Shown here in pieces: positions 24,020 to 37,442 of a stretch of 64,000 nt of DNA. The notes under the pieces are model-generated. The model worked only from the letters and a program-made list of their open reading frames with translations, was not told where the DNA came from and did no database searches. The translations under genes and the position numbers were made by a program. The stretch's first letter is position 1, and every line of letters begins with the position of its first letter. The DNA comes from Azadirachta indica (taxonomy: Eukaryota > Streptophyta > Magnoliopsida > Sapindales > Meliaceae): assembly GCA_022749755.1 (NCBI GenBank), contig CM040447.1, positions 11,030,087 through 11,094,086 on the forward strand, read 5' to 3'.

Positions 24020-25060
24020 TTGTCACTAAACGAAGCAGATTACATGCTCAGAGAAACTCACATGGGAATATATGGTGACCACAGGGAAGCTCGATCTCTA
24101 TCGCATCAGGTAATAAGATGAGGATATTATTGGCCAACCTTGCATTAAAATGCAATTTAGGTTGTAAGATCGCATCAAGGATGTCAATTTTATGATGAAG
24201 TGCCTAAATAACAACATGAGAAACTCACTACACTCCTTAGCTCTAAGCATTTCACCTAGTGAGGATTGGATTTGATCGGGCTATTGCCCGCGAGACTAGT
24301 TCAGATGAAGTATGTTGTGGTTACAGTCAATTACTTCACAAAATGGGCAAAGGCATAACCTTTAATCACCATCACCAAAAGAAAGACCACGGTATTTGTA
24401 GAAAGAAACTTGATCTACATATTTTGGGTGCCCCAAGCCTTGATTGTGGATAATGGAAAACAATTTGATGACAGTAATTTCAGAGAATTTTGTTTTAACT
24501 TGAATATCGACCTTAAGTTAGTTATTTGTGTTCATCCGAAAGTTAATGGCCAAGTGTAAGCAGTGAATAAGATTATCAAAAAAATTCTGAAGAAAAGATT
24601 GAATGATCACAAGGTGGCATAAGTAAACAAGTTACCTCGAGTGTTATAGGCATATAGGACCACAATGAAAACCACTACCAGTGAAATGCCATTCTCACTA
24701 ATATTTAGTTTTAAGGCAGTAATATAGTGGAGATTGGATCCCAACATTTCGCGTCAGTCATTTTAACGAGGCGAACAACGAGGAGAATGTGCAGAATGAT
24801 CTAGATCTACTCGAAGAAAAAAAGGATCAGGCTTCACTAAAATTAATCATTTACCAATAGAAGGTGGCTAAATACTACAACTAAAAGGTTCGTTTTAGAG
24901 TATTTAGAGAAGGTGACCTGGTCTTACGATAAGTCACTATGAATATAAAGACGCCTGGAGAGGGAATCTTTGAAGTGAAGTGGGAAGGGCGCTATAAGGT
25001 TACCAAAGTCGTGAGGCCAGGCATTTATAAATTACAATACCTAATGGAAGAGAAGTGAAG
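24020..25060 (+). pseudogene. Gypsy integrase remnant
   Basis: The N-terminal zinc-binding part is present with HMG and a Cys pair altered to SHQGCQ. The catalytic core shows the DLIG region, YFTKWAKA, VDNGKQFD and VHPKVNGQV. The Glu after NGQV is a stop (TAA). The C-terminal part has AYRTT and GDLV-like residues. Inactive. Confidence 0.7.
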
Positions 25061-25219
25061 AAGTCATGAAATGCAGAAATGCTAAAGGTTGACTACCCTT
25101 AATTTTAAAGAATTGCCTAATTGTAAATTTTTTACATCAGTGAAATTCAATTTTCCACAAGTTTTATTGTGTAATTCTATGATTGATCGTGCAACTGAGC
25201 AGTTGTTTTTTTATCCAAT

Positions 25220-25690
25220 ATTCAGATCAAGAAAATATCGATTTAGGACATGTAATGCAGATAGGCTTACAAATACATCGGTCAATAAAATACTAACTTG
25301 GTGGAATTGACTGCATTTCTAGATCAATAAAATACTGATCTAAAAAGTCGATTAAGTCAATAAGAATACTAACGATTTCTTCGAGTCAAGAAAATACCGT
25401 CTTGAAGAACTCAACACCAAAAACATCAGGTCGATAAAATATTGATTCAAAGGTGTTTACAACAACCCAGGATCAATAAAATGCCAATCCAAAAAGGTTA
25501 AGAATCATAATAACGTCAAGTTAATAAAACATCAACCTGATGCATTATAAAAAACATTGAATCGATAAAATACTTATCTGATGAAGTTGTTTACGGTCCT
25601 TGGTCAACAAGGTAACAGTCAAGGGAAGCGAGTAGCATTGGTCAAGAAAATTATTGATTAGATACAACCCAAACTTGATCAAAAATGTGG
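25220..25690. repeat. Interspersed imperfect-palindrome array in gypsy 3' spacer
   Basis: About ten copies of an ATCAATAAAATACTGAT-like motif occur at intervals of roughly 30-55 bases (for example near 25226, 25281, 25322, 25355, 25386, 25431, 25473, 25520, 25562, 25643). Several are imperfect palindromes with flanking GATC. Confidence 0.6.
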
Positions 25691-26039
25691 AAAAATTTCG
25701 TAAATAGGTCAAATTTTCCTTTTAATGACAATTATTTTAAAAATTCATGCAATGAAATACTGTTTAGAGTTTATTTCAGACTTAAAGGAAATTCTAAGTA
25801 ATTTGGGCAACAGAATAACTTTCTTTCTGTTGAAATTAGACTTTATCCGAAGCATAATTACTCAGAGTATCTTAAGCACTAGAAACAAAGCTTAAATTAT
25901 TCGAGGTCAAGATAAAGCGTAATGACTTTTGAATACAAAAAATTGTATGCTCATCAATTAGGACAAGATTTAAATCAATTAAACTTTGTAAATAAGTTCA
26001 AGTTCGAGAACAAAATACAAATTTAGCTATAAGGCAAAA

Positions 26040-28450
26040 TTAAAGCAAATAAAAATGGTCACTTGCTCGGAGTTGAGGAAGTGATGGTCTCAAAGGTAGG
26101 TTGGCTAGCGATGTTGGCTTTAGGAGGATTCTAGATGGCCTCAGGCATGGAAGAATTAGGAAGCCGTTGGTTAGCATTCGCCAGGTCTGCCGTACGATTG
26201 TCTTTCTCAGGAACTTCTTCCTCAAGAGTCCTAACTTTTGGAGAATTCACCACAGGAGGAGCACGACCCAGAGCATTATAAATTTATTTGATGCTATAGC
26301 CCGGATCGTTAAGGTGAATGATTTCGTAATGGTGTTAACACTTTCATCAACCCCATTGTCTCTGGCCTTCTGAATACGTTCGTCCATGGCGGCCAATTCT
26401 TTCTCTAACTCAACTTTCTAAACTGTTAAATTTGAGGCCGCAGCTTCAAGTTGGGGGTGCTCCTAACACCACTTTTTTCTCTCCTTAGAAAGTTAAGTTT
26501 TCAAGCATTCCTAACCCTTCTCAGCTTCGTTAGCTCTTTGTCGCAGTTCTTCATTCTCTGCTTTGAGTTGGGAAATAGTCTCTTAAGTCAAGGTGACAAC
26601 AAAGGAATTCCTTTTAGCTCGATCCTTATGGGCAAACAAGTCTTGAGCAAGCTGCGAAAAGAAATAAAAAAAATTGTATCGAGGAAAGAAGATACATACC
26701 TAAAAATCAAAAAGGGGAATAAATAAATAAGGATTAAACTTAACAAACTCATTTATGAAAGACCTAAATTGCGTCATCTGTGGGTTTGTTTCTAATGGCT
26801 TCATCAATGGTAGAGGAAATGAATGTCCCGAGCTCACTGATGATTAGGGTAAGATATGTGAAATCCCTATTTTATTTTTATGAAGTTCTTTAAGAAGCAG
26901 CTTGTAGTAACCTTTTCTCAACTTGAACGTCAAATGCTTATGCCTTTTTAAGGGATTTGATTAAGTCGAATCCCCTTCGTTCTCAATCCAATCCAAAGGT
27001 CTCTTTGGCGGAATCTCAGACCCTTTGCCTTGAGTTACAACTAGGCTTTTCCCCCTTATCTTTCGAGGCTGACTGATTTTTCAAGCCACCAAACTTTGCA
27101 AGAGCTTTCTTGGTCTGGTCAGTTGGAGGATTATGTCAACCATGACCCATCCCTAAGCTTGTTTTCCCTTTGTTTTGTTTTGCCTTGTCAAACAAGGCTT
27201 AAAGGTTATTGGAGGCACCTTTCCCTACCGTGGAACTCTTCCCTAATTATTTTGAAGTCATTCTCTCTGTAAGGGAGAACCAAATAGTCAGAAATTCAAG
27301 GCACCTAGAATTTAGATCGATTTTCGCTTCGTGTTTGGCAACAAGTAGTGCTCTCCAAGTCAGAGCATAAGCAACCAATCCCGAGTCAATTAAAGAATTA
27401 GAGGAAAGTAAATTTCTTTGGTCAGCAGTAATAGCCTTATCAACAGCAAATCTTTTTAAGGAGATATCCATAAGAGAAAGAATTTTTCCCCATAAATCAA
27501 CTGGAAGAGGACAAGCAGACAGTCAGATCAGGAAAAACACAAGTAAAGAGAAATTAAGATCAAAAGTTAGAATAGGGAAAACACGGTTGAGCAAAAACCA
27601 TAATCGAAAATTAAAGTTACCTTCACTGTTAAAAGTGATGGGTACACAACCACCTATACCCAAATGTTCAAGTGATTGGCGCCAATTCCCCCTACAAAAA
27701 ATCATTTGTGCTTACAATCTTTATTACAAGTCGAGGAGCTAGTCACTATCTTTATAGTGTGAAGTTGAGACTAAAGATAGTAAAACCCAAGGTTACTCTT
27801 TGTGTTTTTTTTTAGCATATAAGTATACCTAATTTCCTTGATGCTCAAAGAAGGATTCTCAGTGACAACACAGATCACATAAAATCCAATAATTACCTGT
27901 CAACTATTCAAATTCAATCGGTACGGGGGAATGTCAAAGAAATAGAACATACGGGCAAAGTACTCTTGGATGGACAACTTGAGCCTAAAATAGAAGAATT
28001 CCTTATGAAAAGCTATCTCGCCTTCTTTTGGTTCACTTGGAAACTCATCCACCTCGGGTAATCTAAAGTAAATGTCATCGGGAATCTGATACATTTTCAG
28101 ACTTTGAGGTCTAAAATAGTTACGAAAGTTACAAACCAATTCACCTTATATGGTCTGAACCTTCTAGTTGGGTTAGAAACATTTTTAGCATCTTCAGTCT
28201 CAGTTTTCTCTGAGTCATTACTCTCACTCAAAATGTCATCCTTAAGGTCACCATTATTGTCCCCTATCTTAGAAGAAGACTTCTCGGGTATTTTATAGGT
28301 TGGCTCAACACTCTTGAGCACTTCTATATGGCTTGAAACAATCTCATTTCCAACTGAAGTGGTTAATGTACCTATCAAGCTATCTAAGTTTAGGAGAACA
28401 TCCTGATCTCTAGCACCGGTTCTTTGATGATCTAGGTTATCATACATGTC
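26040..28450 (-). pseudogene. Antisense ORF of the Tat-like element
   Basis: On the strand opposite to gag-pol, open segments at 28097-28447, 27900-28139 and 27247-27471 give an acidic Ser/Asp/Glu-rich N-terminal part and then a block containing IPSE/PSEPKEG, FHKEFFYFRLKLSI and FFDIPPYRLNLNS. The spacing of aromatic residues (FF..R L.L) is like the putative plant-transposon domain found antisense in Tat/Grande-type elements. That family assignment is from memory of the pattern. Frameshifts separate the pieces. Confidence 0.5.
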
Positions 28451-29683
28451 ATTTGAAGAACTATCAGAGATGACAACAGTCTCGAGTACTCTAGTCTCGA
28501 AATTTTTAGCGTCGGGGACATCATATTCTAGTAATGCTAGTTTAAGAGCTCTAGCCCCAGTATGGGGTAAGCTACTTCTAAAGGGGTAGCTTTCTTAAAA
28601 GAGATTTGACCACAAATCAATAAGTAATCATGTCTAATAGAAGGAGAAAGTCTATTTTAGGCCTCATAGTCGATACTAAACTGCCTAAACAAAAACGATG
28701 AAGATATGTTGATGGAATTCATAACACCTAAGTCATGCAAACAACTTAGTCATTAAAAGGGATAAACCCTAAAACTGTTAGACCCGAGGTTGAGTTAGGT
28801 CAGGGAAATCTCACTCAAGTTAATATCTCTACATGATTAAGATTTACAGCTACAGTCATTATTGCAAATACTTTTTATGCCCTAACATGCAAACCAAATA
28901 TAAGTTCCAAAACCCATAACACATCTTACAAAAAAGCCAACAACATACAAACCAAATAAATTCAATTCAAAAAAATCCAAAATCCTTAAAACTAGCAAGT
29001 CAGAAAACCCATAAAATGAATAGGCAAACATGCAATACCTTTGCAAAAATTTTTCCGAAAAGAAAGCCACATTATTCTACATAATGAAACCCAAACAAAA
29101 ATGAACATGTGAAACACTCCCAGAATGTTCAACAATATGAGTAAAAACAAAGGAGAGAGGAAGTAAGAAACTTATTGGTTGAAAAAGTTTTCCGATGAAA
29201 CGAAGTTGTCAAAAGGAATCAAAGTGCCAGTGACAACAATCGTTTTCAAGTGTAGAAGAAGAACTTTAGCAAAAGTAGGTAAACGAAGAGAGGACTGTGA
29301 ATTTATACCCGAGCTTAGTTGAATATGAGATATTCAAAATAAAAGGTTCAGATAAACTGTGACAAAACCTTTAAATGTGAAATAACAACCGGCACAGTAA
29401 TAGTGAGGTAGCCTAATGGTGCGCCGACATGTGGCGTCAATTTTGAAAAATGAAAAGCGAGTCATAATAAGAGAGGGATTGTTTGCAACCGCTGAACACT
29501 TTTCGAGGTAGCGCGTCCCCATAAAATTGAAAGGTTACGCATCTTTTAGATGCGAAAGAAGTTATTTAGCTCAGAGTAGAAAAAAAGAAAAATAATAACA
29601 TGGTCAAAATGGTGTCACGCTCAAGATAAAGGTAATAGCTCAGTTTCAAGAAAAAAACATTTAACTAGAAACTCGGGGCTTGA

Positions 29684-30224
29684 TGTTTGAAAAAATACTC
29701 AAAGCATCAAGACTTGCAACACCAAATGAAAATGTGCTACATGGTTAGGATCATAATGTCTTGAGCCTGAATGGCATCAACCAGATAAAGTTTAAGCTTC
29801 AAAGGGAATTCATTTGAGTGAAAAGGACAGCCCAAGGCAGGTAATAAAATACCACCCGACCATATGCAACATGGGTTAGAGAGTTCAACCATACATTTCA
29901 CCCAATAATCGCCTATCTTCCCACCTTCCATCGGGGGAAATGTGGTCGGAAAAACTGTAAAAATAGTTAATTTTTATGCCTCTAAAATCCCAATACCCTC
30001 AAGACTAAGTTATGCACTCTTGAATTGAGAAAAACTCTGTGAAATTTTTATTTAATTCTCTTCTTTTAAGCAGCCCAATTGACTTAAGCATCGGAGAGTA
30101 TATATCAGAAAAGCTGACTATTCTCTAATTTCTCTTGTTTTCCAGGCAAGGTAAGATATACAGAAATTTAGAAGATCAAAATTCATTGTTTCAGGTTGAA
30201 ATTAACAAATTTTCGGTATTAACA
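29684..30224 (+). repeat. Right (3') LTR of gypsy element
   Basis: Starts tgtttgaaa and ends attaaca before the TSD catgt. An actcggggcttga stretch just before it is the likely polypurine tract. Confidence 0.8.
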
Positions 30225-30539
30225 CATGTATTTGAAGTTTACCCATGAGACTAATCAATCAAGGGTTAGCTAGCACAAAGGAAGAAATAAAAAATAGAAA
30301 AAGCCGGCCAAATCAACCTTCTTGTACGTCTTCTATGTTCTAACCGTTTGGACTTGGAGATTCTTCCGTCGTTCAACACATTAGGGCCTCAGCCCAAAAA
30401 ATTTCAAATAATTTTGCCATATGCAATTTCAAACCATACATATAATTACTACTGCGAGATTGTACAGATCCAAATGCAAGACTACCAAATCATTGTAAAC
30501 ATGAACTAAGCATTTTTTTTTAATTTTATCAGTCCATTA

Positions 30540-32134
30540 CATAAATGGAGATTTGACCTTATTGTGCAGTTTCCCGGCGACTCTCGAACTGCTGGCTATC
30601 GTAGGTGAGATCAGAATCAGGTTTCCAAGCAACTTTGCGGTATATGTTGTAAATAGGTATTGAAAATGAATCATCCTTAATAACCAAATATGGGCCGTGA
30701 CTTAATGAAAAGTTCCCAATAGACTGCGGCCTTGAGTATTTCAAACCAAATCAGACAACGGGGTGTAATTTGGATACTAATCAGATGGATTTAGCATCAG
30801 TCACCGATATTATTATTATTATACTTCTTATTTGGGGTGAAACAAAATGCCCAAGAACATCAAAGAGTATACGAAAGAAATGGAAACCTTTCGTCTGGGA
30901 GTTTGTGCCTTAAGAACTCTAAAAGACCATGCATTCTGTCCGTTAAAAACCGAAGAAATGGAGCAGGAATGAAAGAAAATGTTTGCAATTACAATTGCTT
31001 TAGTAATTTTGCGTAGTATCTCTATGATAAATAAGAACATGCAGAAGAAAAATAAAAAAATGTAGGAATCAACTGGATGTTGGGTAAGGGAATGAAGCGA
31101 GGAAACATATTTCAATCTCCTTGGCAGCCAACATTATAATGGGAAGAGTATCCTATCAACAACTAAAATCTGTTGAAGTATGTATTCATGCCAGGCAAAA
31201 CTTTCAGACTGTTCATTGATTGTCCAGTTAACTGACAGAGTTTGAAATGAAAGAGCTAACCCTATTTTCATATATGTACAACAAGTTTGTTACAGAACCT
31301 ATATCCAGAATTGTTGAAAAGATAAAAAGAATTTTAAGTAAAAATAATAAGTTGCTAAAACTAAGGAGATGATTTAATCTTCTATTATTAACATCGTCCT
31401 GGTTCTTTATATTCTAACAATGAACCTTGTATTTTGACCCGACGGCTTCTTATTTTCATCTTAAAAGAAGATGGACTATTGGACTCTAAAAAGGATCAAA
31501 CCTCAGTCCAAAACAGCCCAAATACATGTCTGACCCAACTGCAGAATCGACTGTTGCTGTGATGAAATGCACAGCACTTACAAGGAATGCAGATTAATAT
31601 TTGACGATGATGATAGTATCAGACACTGGAATTGACATAGGACAAAAAGTATATTGTATACTAGGGTTCTGAAGACGCCAAAAAATGGTATATAAAATAC
31701 ACACTTTTGTTTTTATATAAATTTAATTTTTTGAAACTGCAGTGCAATCAAAAACGTATTCTGCTTACAAACTTTAACTCATGTGCAGCGGCTTAGATAC
31801 TTGACAATATCTTTTAGTTTCTAGATTAAAATTGTGGTACTTGCTTAATAAAATCATGAAACTCTCTCTCTCTATTTGATAGATGCCAAGTTGTCAAATA
31901 AACGATGGTCTTAGTGAAATAACTGATGAGGGGTTCTAGTTTTTGTGTGAATTAAGTTAATAATCATCATCCATATTACTTGCTGATGCTGAATTAAGTT
32001 AATTAAATTTATAAAAGCTCGTCTCTGGCAGGTCACATTGATTCTTGTTTCAATTAATTACTAGATTAATTGTTAGTTAATTAGATACATTACAAATTAA
32101 TTAGAGCACTTTGATTCTCCCTCCCTCCCCTTGG
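30540..32134 (-). other. Gene-like conserved region below a CEP-type TATA box (unrecognised)
   Basis: The segments 30559-30744 (61 codons, ending RRETAQ) and 30828-31115 are open on the minus strand, and their DNA is conserved in B2 (57000-57190 and 57297-57521). The B2 frames are shifted and truncated, so coding is not conserved. I recognise no domain. The region sits downstream of a TATAAATACC box, so it may be a decayed gene or a long untranslated transcript. Confidence 0.25.
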
Positions 32135-32142
32135 TATTTATA
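32135..32142 (-). promoter_or_regulatory. CEP-type TATA box without a recognisable CEP gene (B1)
   Basis: TATAAATA followed by CCAAG on the minus strand. About 100 bases further upstream lies a diverged upstream-block core (ggtcagttaacaatttgcatg, about 32243), as in the CEP units. No CEP domain is visible downstream. Confidence 0.45.
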
Positions 32143-32661
32143 GTTTATAGAACTCTGCTAATCAAATATTTCTACACACTCTACATGTTTAATTAATGTA
32201 TACAACAAATTAATTAATAGCTCAGGGCTTTTAGATGTAGAATGGTCAGTTAACAATTTGCATGCCCCATGCACTTATCTGCGGCCTCTCCTACGCTACA
32301 CAAGTTGGTGACCATGCACATTTTTAAAGTTTTTTCTTTCTCTAATTTTTAATCATTTTGATTTAAAAAAACAATTAATATTTTCATAAATAAAAGAGTT
32401 ACTGGTTTCATGATTAGTTGCTTTTAGAGGATATATATTTTCAATCCTAACTAATGTTATAGTTTTGTGCATTATTCAATTTCATATATAGCTAAACACA
32501 ATAAAGCATGCTGGATATATTATATTTCTTTCTCTAATTTTCAACTGTATAGGAGAACAGCATTACTCCTAAACACACGCAGACACACCAACACGCTAGC
32601 ACATACATGTGTGCATGAAACTAGTGAAAAAATAAGAAAAATTATTAAAATGCAAGTAGAA

Positions 32662-33725
32662 AATAGGATAAATAATATATGGATTCCTATTTTATTGTCG
32701 GAATAATATTTATACCTCTATTTTAAAAATAATTGTCAAACACACTCTTTTTATTAACTTTTCTGTTGAAATTAATTGTTGCCTATATGTTAATTGATTC
32801 AATAACAAAAATACCCTTCTAAAATTTATTTGATTAATATAATAACATAAATACCTTTTTAAATAGTTTGTTTTAGTTGATTTTTTTAGTTAAATAAATT
32901 AGTTATGTGAAGATAATTTAATTTCAAGTAAAAAAGTAAAAGTTTAATTTATTTTCAATTCATTTTTATTTGCTATTTTAAGGTTCCCATCTTTCTTTTT
33001 TTTTTTTTTTTAATTTTTTATCTTAAAATTTTCATCATTTTTTAATTTTTGGTTTTAAAGTATTTATCTTTTTTTAATTTTTTATTTTTACCCTAATCAA
33101 TATTTAAAATTTAATAAGTGACAAAGAAAATAGTCAAACAATATAAAATAATTAAAAATAATGATATTCTAAGGTAAAATTTTTCAACATATATTTAAGT
33201 TTTTCAACAAATATCATTATTTTTAATTATTTTTTATTTTTGTTTGATTATTTTTTTTCTAACCATTTAGTGAATTTATGATTATTATTTACTAATATAT
33301 GAGTGTTGTTTCAATTATAAATTAAGGTTAAAAATTAAAAATAAAAATTGAATAAAAAAGTAGAAACTTTAAAGCCAAAAATTAAAAAAGAAAGGTGAAA
33401 ATTTTAAAATAAAAGTAAAAAAATTAAAAATAAATTAAACTTTTACTTTTTTTAATTGGAATTAAATTATCTTCATATAACTAATTTATTTAACTAAAAA
33501 ATAACTAAAAATTATTAAAAAAAATATTTTTATCATTATATTGATAAAATAAAGGTCAAATAAGTATTTTTATCATTGAATAAATCAACATTGAGTCAAC
33601 AATGAATTTTAATGAAAAAATTAATAGAAGAGGTGTGTTTGGTAATTATTTTTGAAATAAGAATACAAACGTCATTAAGGTAATTTAGTAAGGTCCAAGT
33701 GCCATTTGCTGTAGAACATAATACA
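32662..33725. mobile_element. Long-TIR element (Mutator-like MITE candidate)
   Basis: Absent from B2, where gtagaaaatag is followed directly by tacaaaagaag (59395). The insertion is flanked by gtagaaaata and gtagaacata, consistent with an old target duplication of about 9-10 bases. Its ends are inverted repeats: left aataattgtcaaacacactc, right gaggtgtgtttggtaatt. The centre is very AT-rich, without ORFs. Confidence 0.65.
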
Positions 33726-34669
33726 AAAGAAGAAAAGCATATTAACCAAATTTACAATTTAGGAGATCATTAGTTTACTTGGGTGGTGGCTTTTATTTTT
33801 TCTATTTGAAATTTAAATATGAATAAAATATGAATTTGACTATAATTTGAGTTTGATTAATATGTCTTTTTTAAATTTAAATATAAATATTAAATTATTT
33901 TTTTTTATAAAAAATAAAAAGATATTTTAATATATATTTATAATAATTATCTTGACAAAATAAATTTAAAATATAAGTGTTAGAAAATAAAGTAATAAAC
34001 TAAAAATATTATTAAAAAATAAAATATTTAATTCATTAGACATTTATTTATTAAAATTTAAGTTAAAATTTTTAACTTAATTATTTTTAATAAAATTTTC
34101 AATATAAATTAAAAAAATAAATACCTTTAAACATTTCAATAATTTTATTAAAAAACTTCAATTTAAAAAATAAATATTAGCTACTTGGGCAAAAGTTTCC
34201 ATCAAAGTTTACCGAGAAAAAAGAAAGAAAAAGAACGAAACTTCTGAACCGCACGAGGACTGTCCAAAGTGGAATACGTACAAATCAGACCCGGATTTGT
34301 CGAGATTAACGGCACTATTATTTCTTCTTTTGGCTTTGTTAAACTATATGTAGCCCAAAAAAAAAAAAATCATATATAAAAGGAGAATTTTCTTACTTAA
34401 CAAAATTCTTATTGGTCTTTAAAAATCAGACCCGGACTTTTGTAGTTCCTCCCTCTAGCTAATATTTACTCTGTTTATTTAATTTATCATGATAAATTAA
34501 TTTATTGAACTATATTGTAAATAGATCTAAGAATAAAAAAAACCAAGTATTAAAAAGGTTAAAAAATAATAAAGAGTTAGTGGTTGCAGTCGGTTTAGAT
34601 GTGCCTGTTCTGATGCTTTTGTTATATGTTAATCGATTTGTATATTGCATCCTCGTCTCCTTCCCATTA

Positions 34670-34830
34670 TATATAATTTTTTAAAACGGTTTCGGTTGCG
34701 TCTTCCGATTAGGACCTGAGAATTTTTCTATTCATTGTTTACAATTTTATATTTCCAGGTACTTTAATTCTTTGGGATTTCTTCAAAATTAGGAATGTCT
34801 TTTGCCCAAATAGGTAAGCTTTCCCAGTTT
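34670..34830. repeat. Short repeat shared three times in the B blocks
   Basis: The sequence around gtcttccgattaggacctgagaa and ggaatgtcttttgccca recurs at about 60255-60420 and, diverged, at 58980-59165 in B2. No ORF is supported. Confidence 0.5.
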
Positions 34831-35369
34831 AACTAAATATTGTATATCACTTTTAATTTCTGTGCATTCATACACATGTACATATATGCATAAATCTTAA
34901 GAATATACACATTTAATTATTCTTTATATATAGCTCAAACATTCAATTAAATTTACCCATGGGAGTATATATATATAATTATATAGGAAATATTGTTTTT
35001 GTAGAATAAAAATTTTCTATATTTAATTCAGTTTTCATTGCAGATATCGAGTCTTTATATTTTATGTACAAGAGAGAGAATGAGGAGAGAATATTAATTT
35101 TCGTATAATATATCTTTCTAAAAAGTTTTTACTGCTGTTGTACGCACTATCAATTTACGATACATGTAAACTTAAGCAATAATTTATTAGAAGGGTATGT
35201 TATAATGGAAGTACTATTAAAAGGCGTTCTCCACCTTAATTTAGGATGGAAAAAAAGTCAACTCTAATATCCTTTCTACTGTTTGTGGAGGCAATGTTTA
35301 GGAATCACTTGGGAGAACTTTTAGGTGGCTTTGGATGTTTTTAGGCACTTACAATATTACTTTTAAGAA

Positions 35370-35525
35370 ATAATGGCGATCTTGGTGATTGTGACCACTT
35401 TTGATAACGGTTGGGGCAACTTGTAGCTTGAAAGTGATTCTATGCTCTTGATTCAACTTTTAACAATTTGGATACAAATCCTCCTTAGCATTTACTTAAT
35501 CGTCGGGTTAATTGCAAAGTTTGAT
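35370..35525 (+). pseudogene. LINE RNase H remnant in B1
   Basis: Reads GWGNL, then a TAG where Trp is expected, then LESDSMLLIQLL, which fits the conserved WxESDS segment of the RNase H domain at the end of plant LINE ORF2. The copy in B2 keeps the Trp. Only a fragment is left. Confidence 0.6.
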
Positions 35526-35936
35526 AAGAATTAAATTAAGATGCGAAATATCTTTTTTGAAAATCACGAAAATCTCTTAAAATTTACTTTCTGATTTACA
35601 AGATTAAAAACGTCAATCAAAATGATGATGATGAACTACTATAATCAATCAACTGATTTATAAAAAATGAATCCCCCGGCCCTCATTTATAATTTTGAAT
35701 GAATCATTCGAGTTTTTAAACTTTGTCCATTATAAGTAGAGATTTTGTAACATGGTTTGATTATTCATAGAATACAGTTTCTCTCTTATAAAATTATTTC
35801 AGGTTGTATTGTCTTTCATGAATTCTTGAGATACTAATACCCGTAATAATTTTTTTATGAGAATAAACGTGTTACGGATTTGTTCAAAAATTGGGTAATT
35901 AGTATACTAATTCAGAATGGCAAGCATTCCTCTAGA

Positions 35937-36248
35937 CGTTCGAAAAATTCCGTTTTCATGATGTTATCTGGTTTAATTTGCTAACTGTCGTTAATTTTAG
36001 TTGAGTTTTAGTTTTTTATTTTGTTTCTATTGTCTTTTCCTTTTATAATATGGTTTTGTTTTCGCAATCTGTTAGTGATTGATTACACGATGGTCACTTA
36101 ATTTTTTTTAATATAAATCTTTTCGTTCCGTCGAAGGTTTGATTAAAAGAATAAGAAAAGTATTACTGAAAGACTTTTTAATTGAAGAGGGCGAGAGGTA
36201 GAATCATCAGAAGATTTACCTTTTTTTTCCATGTGTATGTACCTTTTA
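35937..36248. repeat. First arm of a local duplication around CEP fragments
   Basis: gttcgaaaaattccgttttc...and what follows is repeated at 36472-36775. B2 has only one copy (61655-61950) with no CEP fragments, so the doubled segment and the CEP pieces between form one event of about 540 bases. Confidence 0.7.
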
Positions 36249-36255
36249 TCCTTTA

Positions 36256-36475
36256 GGAAGTTTTGGAGGTGGGGGAATTGTTAAAGTAACCTTAGTTTTT
36301 AAGGGAATGGCCAACACCAGGGCTGTGCCCAGGAGCTGTGGGCCTGAAGTCATCTGCATGTTTTGGAGGTGGTGGGGGTACTGTTAAAGAAACCATAGTT
36401 TTGAAGGGAATGGCCAACACCAGGGCGGTGCCCGAGAGCTGTGGGCCTGAAGTCATCTGCATGTTCTGGAGGTTC
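36256..36475 (-). pseudogene. Orphan tandem CEP 3' ends
   Basis: Two tandem units of about 105 bases, each encoding a PPPP/PPE linker and a CEP domain, plus the start of a third. The promoter-proximal domain reads [15 protein letters not shown] (P to L, S to R); the distal one is canonical [15 protein letters not shown] followed by SLKN and TAA. An ATG at 36491-36493 is in frame with the proximal domain and gives about 47 codons without a signal peptide; the distal domain is in a different frame. No CEP promoter lies close by. Probably a dead by-product of duplication. Confidence 0.75.
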
Positions 36476-36969
36476 AAAAAATTCCGTTTTCATGATGTTG
36501 TCGGGTTTAATTTGCCAACTATCGTTAATTTTAGTGTTTTATTTTGTTTCTATTGTCTTTTCCTTTTGTAATATATGGCTTTGTTTTTGCAATCTGTTGG
36601 AGCGATTGATTACACGATGATCACTTAACTTTTATTTTAATATAAATGTTTTCGTTCTGTCAAAGGTTTGATTGAAAGAATAAGAAAAGAATTTACTGAA
36701 TGACTTTTTAATTGAATAGGGAGAGAGCTAGCTAGAATCATTAGAAGATGTACTTTTTATTAAGCTTGTGGCTAGCTCCATGTGGACTTTACAAACCTAC
36801 GTACAATACATGAACTGTTGGAAATGATGTAAATAATGCATGCATATATATATATATATATATATATAAGAGAAATAGCGAAATATAGTGATCTAATTCT
36901 GCTGATGAACATGCAAATGGTACTTGACCTTATTTATTTTACACAGCTATGGCAAACGGCAGGGCTATG

Positions 36970-37308
36970 TCATGTTGCCGTGGGGCGGAGATCGTCTTTA
37001 AATCCTGCAACGGAATCTCCAGCAGTATTAAGTACTTTGGATTTAACATCTTCTTTGTCTTGTGTAAAAGAATGGCCTATACCTGGACTACTTCCAGACT
37101 TGGTTGGCAGAAAATCATCTTTGTATACGACTGCCGCCGAGTCACCATAACTAAATGGCGGGAAGGTTTCTTTCATTCCTTCAGTGGAACTAATAGCTTC
37201 CCCGTTATGAACTGACTCTATTTTCCTTCCTTCAGTAGAAAGAATTGCATGGCAGGAAATTACTGCAAGAAGCAAAACAAATTTATACAGGGACTGCAAT
37301 TCTGCCAT
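36970..37308 (-). CDS. CEP: CEP-e1: CEP-like precursor with truncated second domain
   Basis: 112 residues from the ATG at 37306-37308 (MAELQSLYKF). Visible: a signal peptide core FVLLLAVISCHAIL, a middle region rich in Ser, Glu and Lys, a CEP-type domain DFLPTKSGSSPGIGH at residues 65-79, then SFTQDKEDVKSK and a second domain that begins DLRPTAT at 106-112 and stops at TGA (36970-36972). Beyond the stop the frame continues HSPAVCH, showing that the second domain was once longer. In the first domain, Ser stands for the usual third-position Pro. TATA at 37435-37442. The remaining first domain could still be released. The paralogue at 62149-62487 has the same stop. Confidence 0.8.
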   Translation of the reverse strand: MAELQSLYKFVLLLAVISCHAILSTEGRKIESVHNGEAISSTEGMKETFPPFSYGDSAAVVYKDDFLPTKSGSSPGIGHSFTQDKEDVKSKVLNTAGDSVAGFKDDLRPTAT

Positions 37309-37434
37309 CGTCACAGGACGGAACAGTAATGAAATGATAGAATGAAAGAACTGCTCAAGGAAGGTTTAAACTGTAAGAGACTTGTGCATAAAATTGCGAA
37401 GACGATTGATGATAATAAGTTCGAACCCCGTAGG

Positions 37435-37442
37435 TATTTATA
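37435..37442 (-). promoter_or_regulatory. TATA box of CEP-e1
   Basis: TATAAATA followed by CCTA on the minus strand, about 130 bases upstream of the start codon. Confidence 0.65.

Larger units (their letters stand above)
18514..30224 (+). mobile_element. Decayed Ty3/gypsy retrotransposon, Tat-like
   Basis: An 11.7 kb element with LTRs at both ends and a 5-bp target duplication catgt (18509-18513 and 30225-30229). The empty site is visible in copy 2 near 56670 (cttacatgtatttg). Order on the plus strand is gag, protease, reverse transcriptase, RNase H, integrase, then a long 3' spacer containing an antisense ORF, which is the arrangement of the plant Tat lineage. All frames carry stops. The LTRs differ at many positions, so the insertion is old. 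Confidence 0.9.
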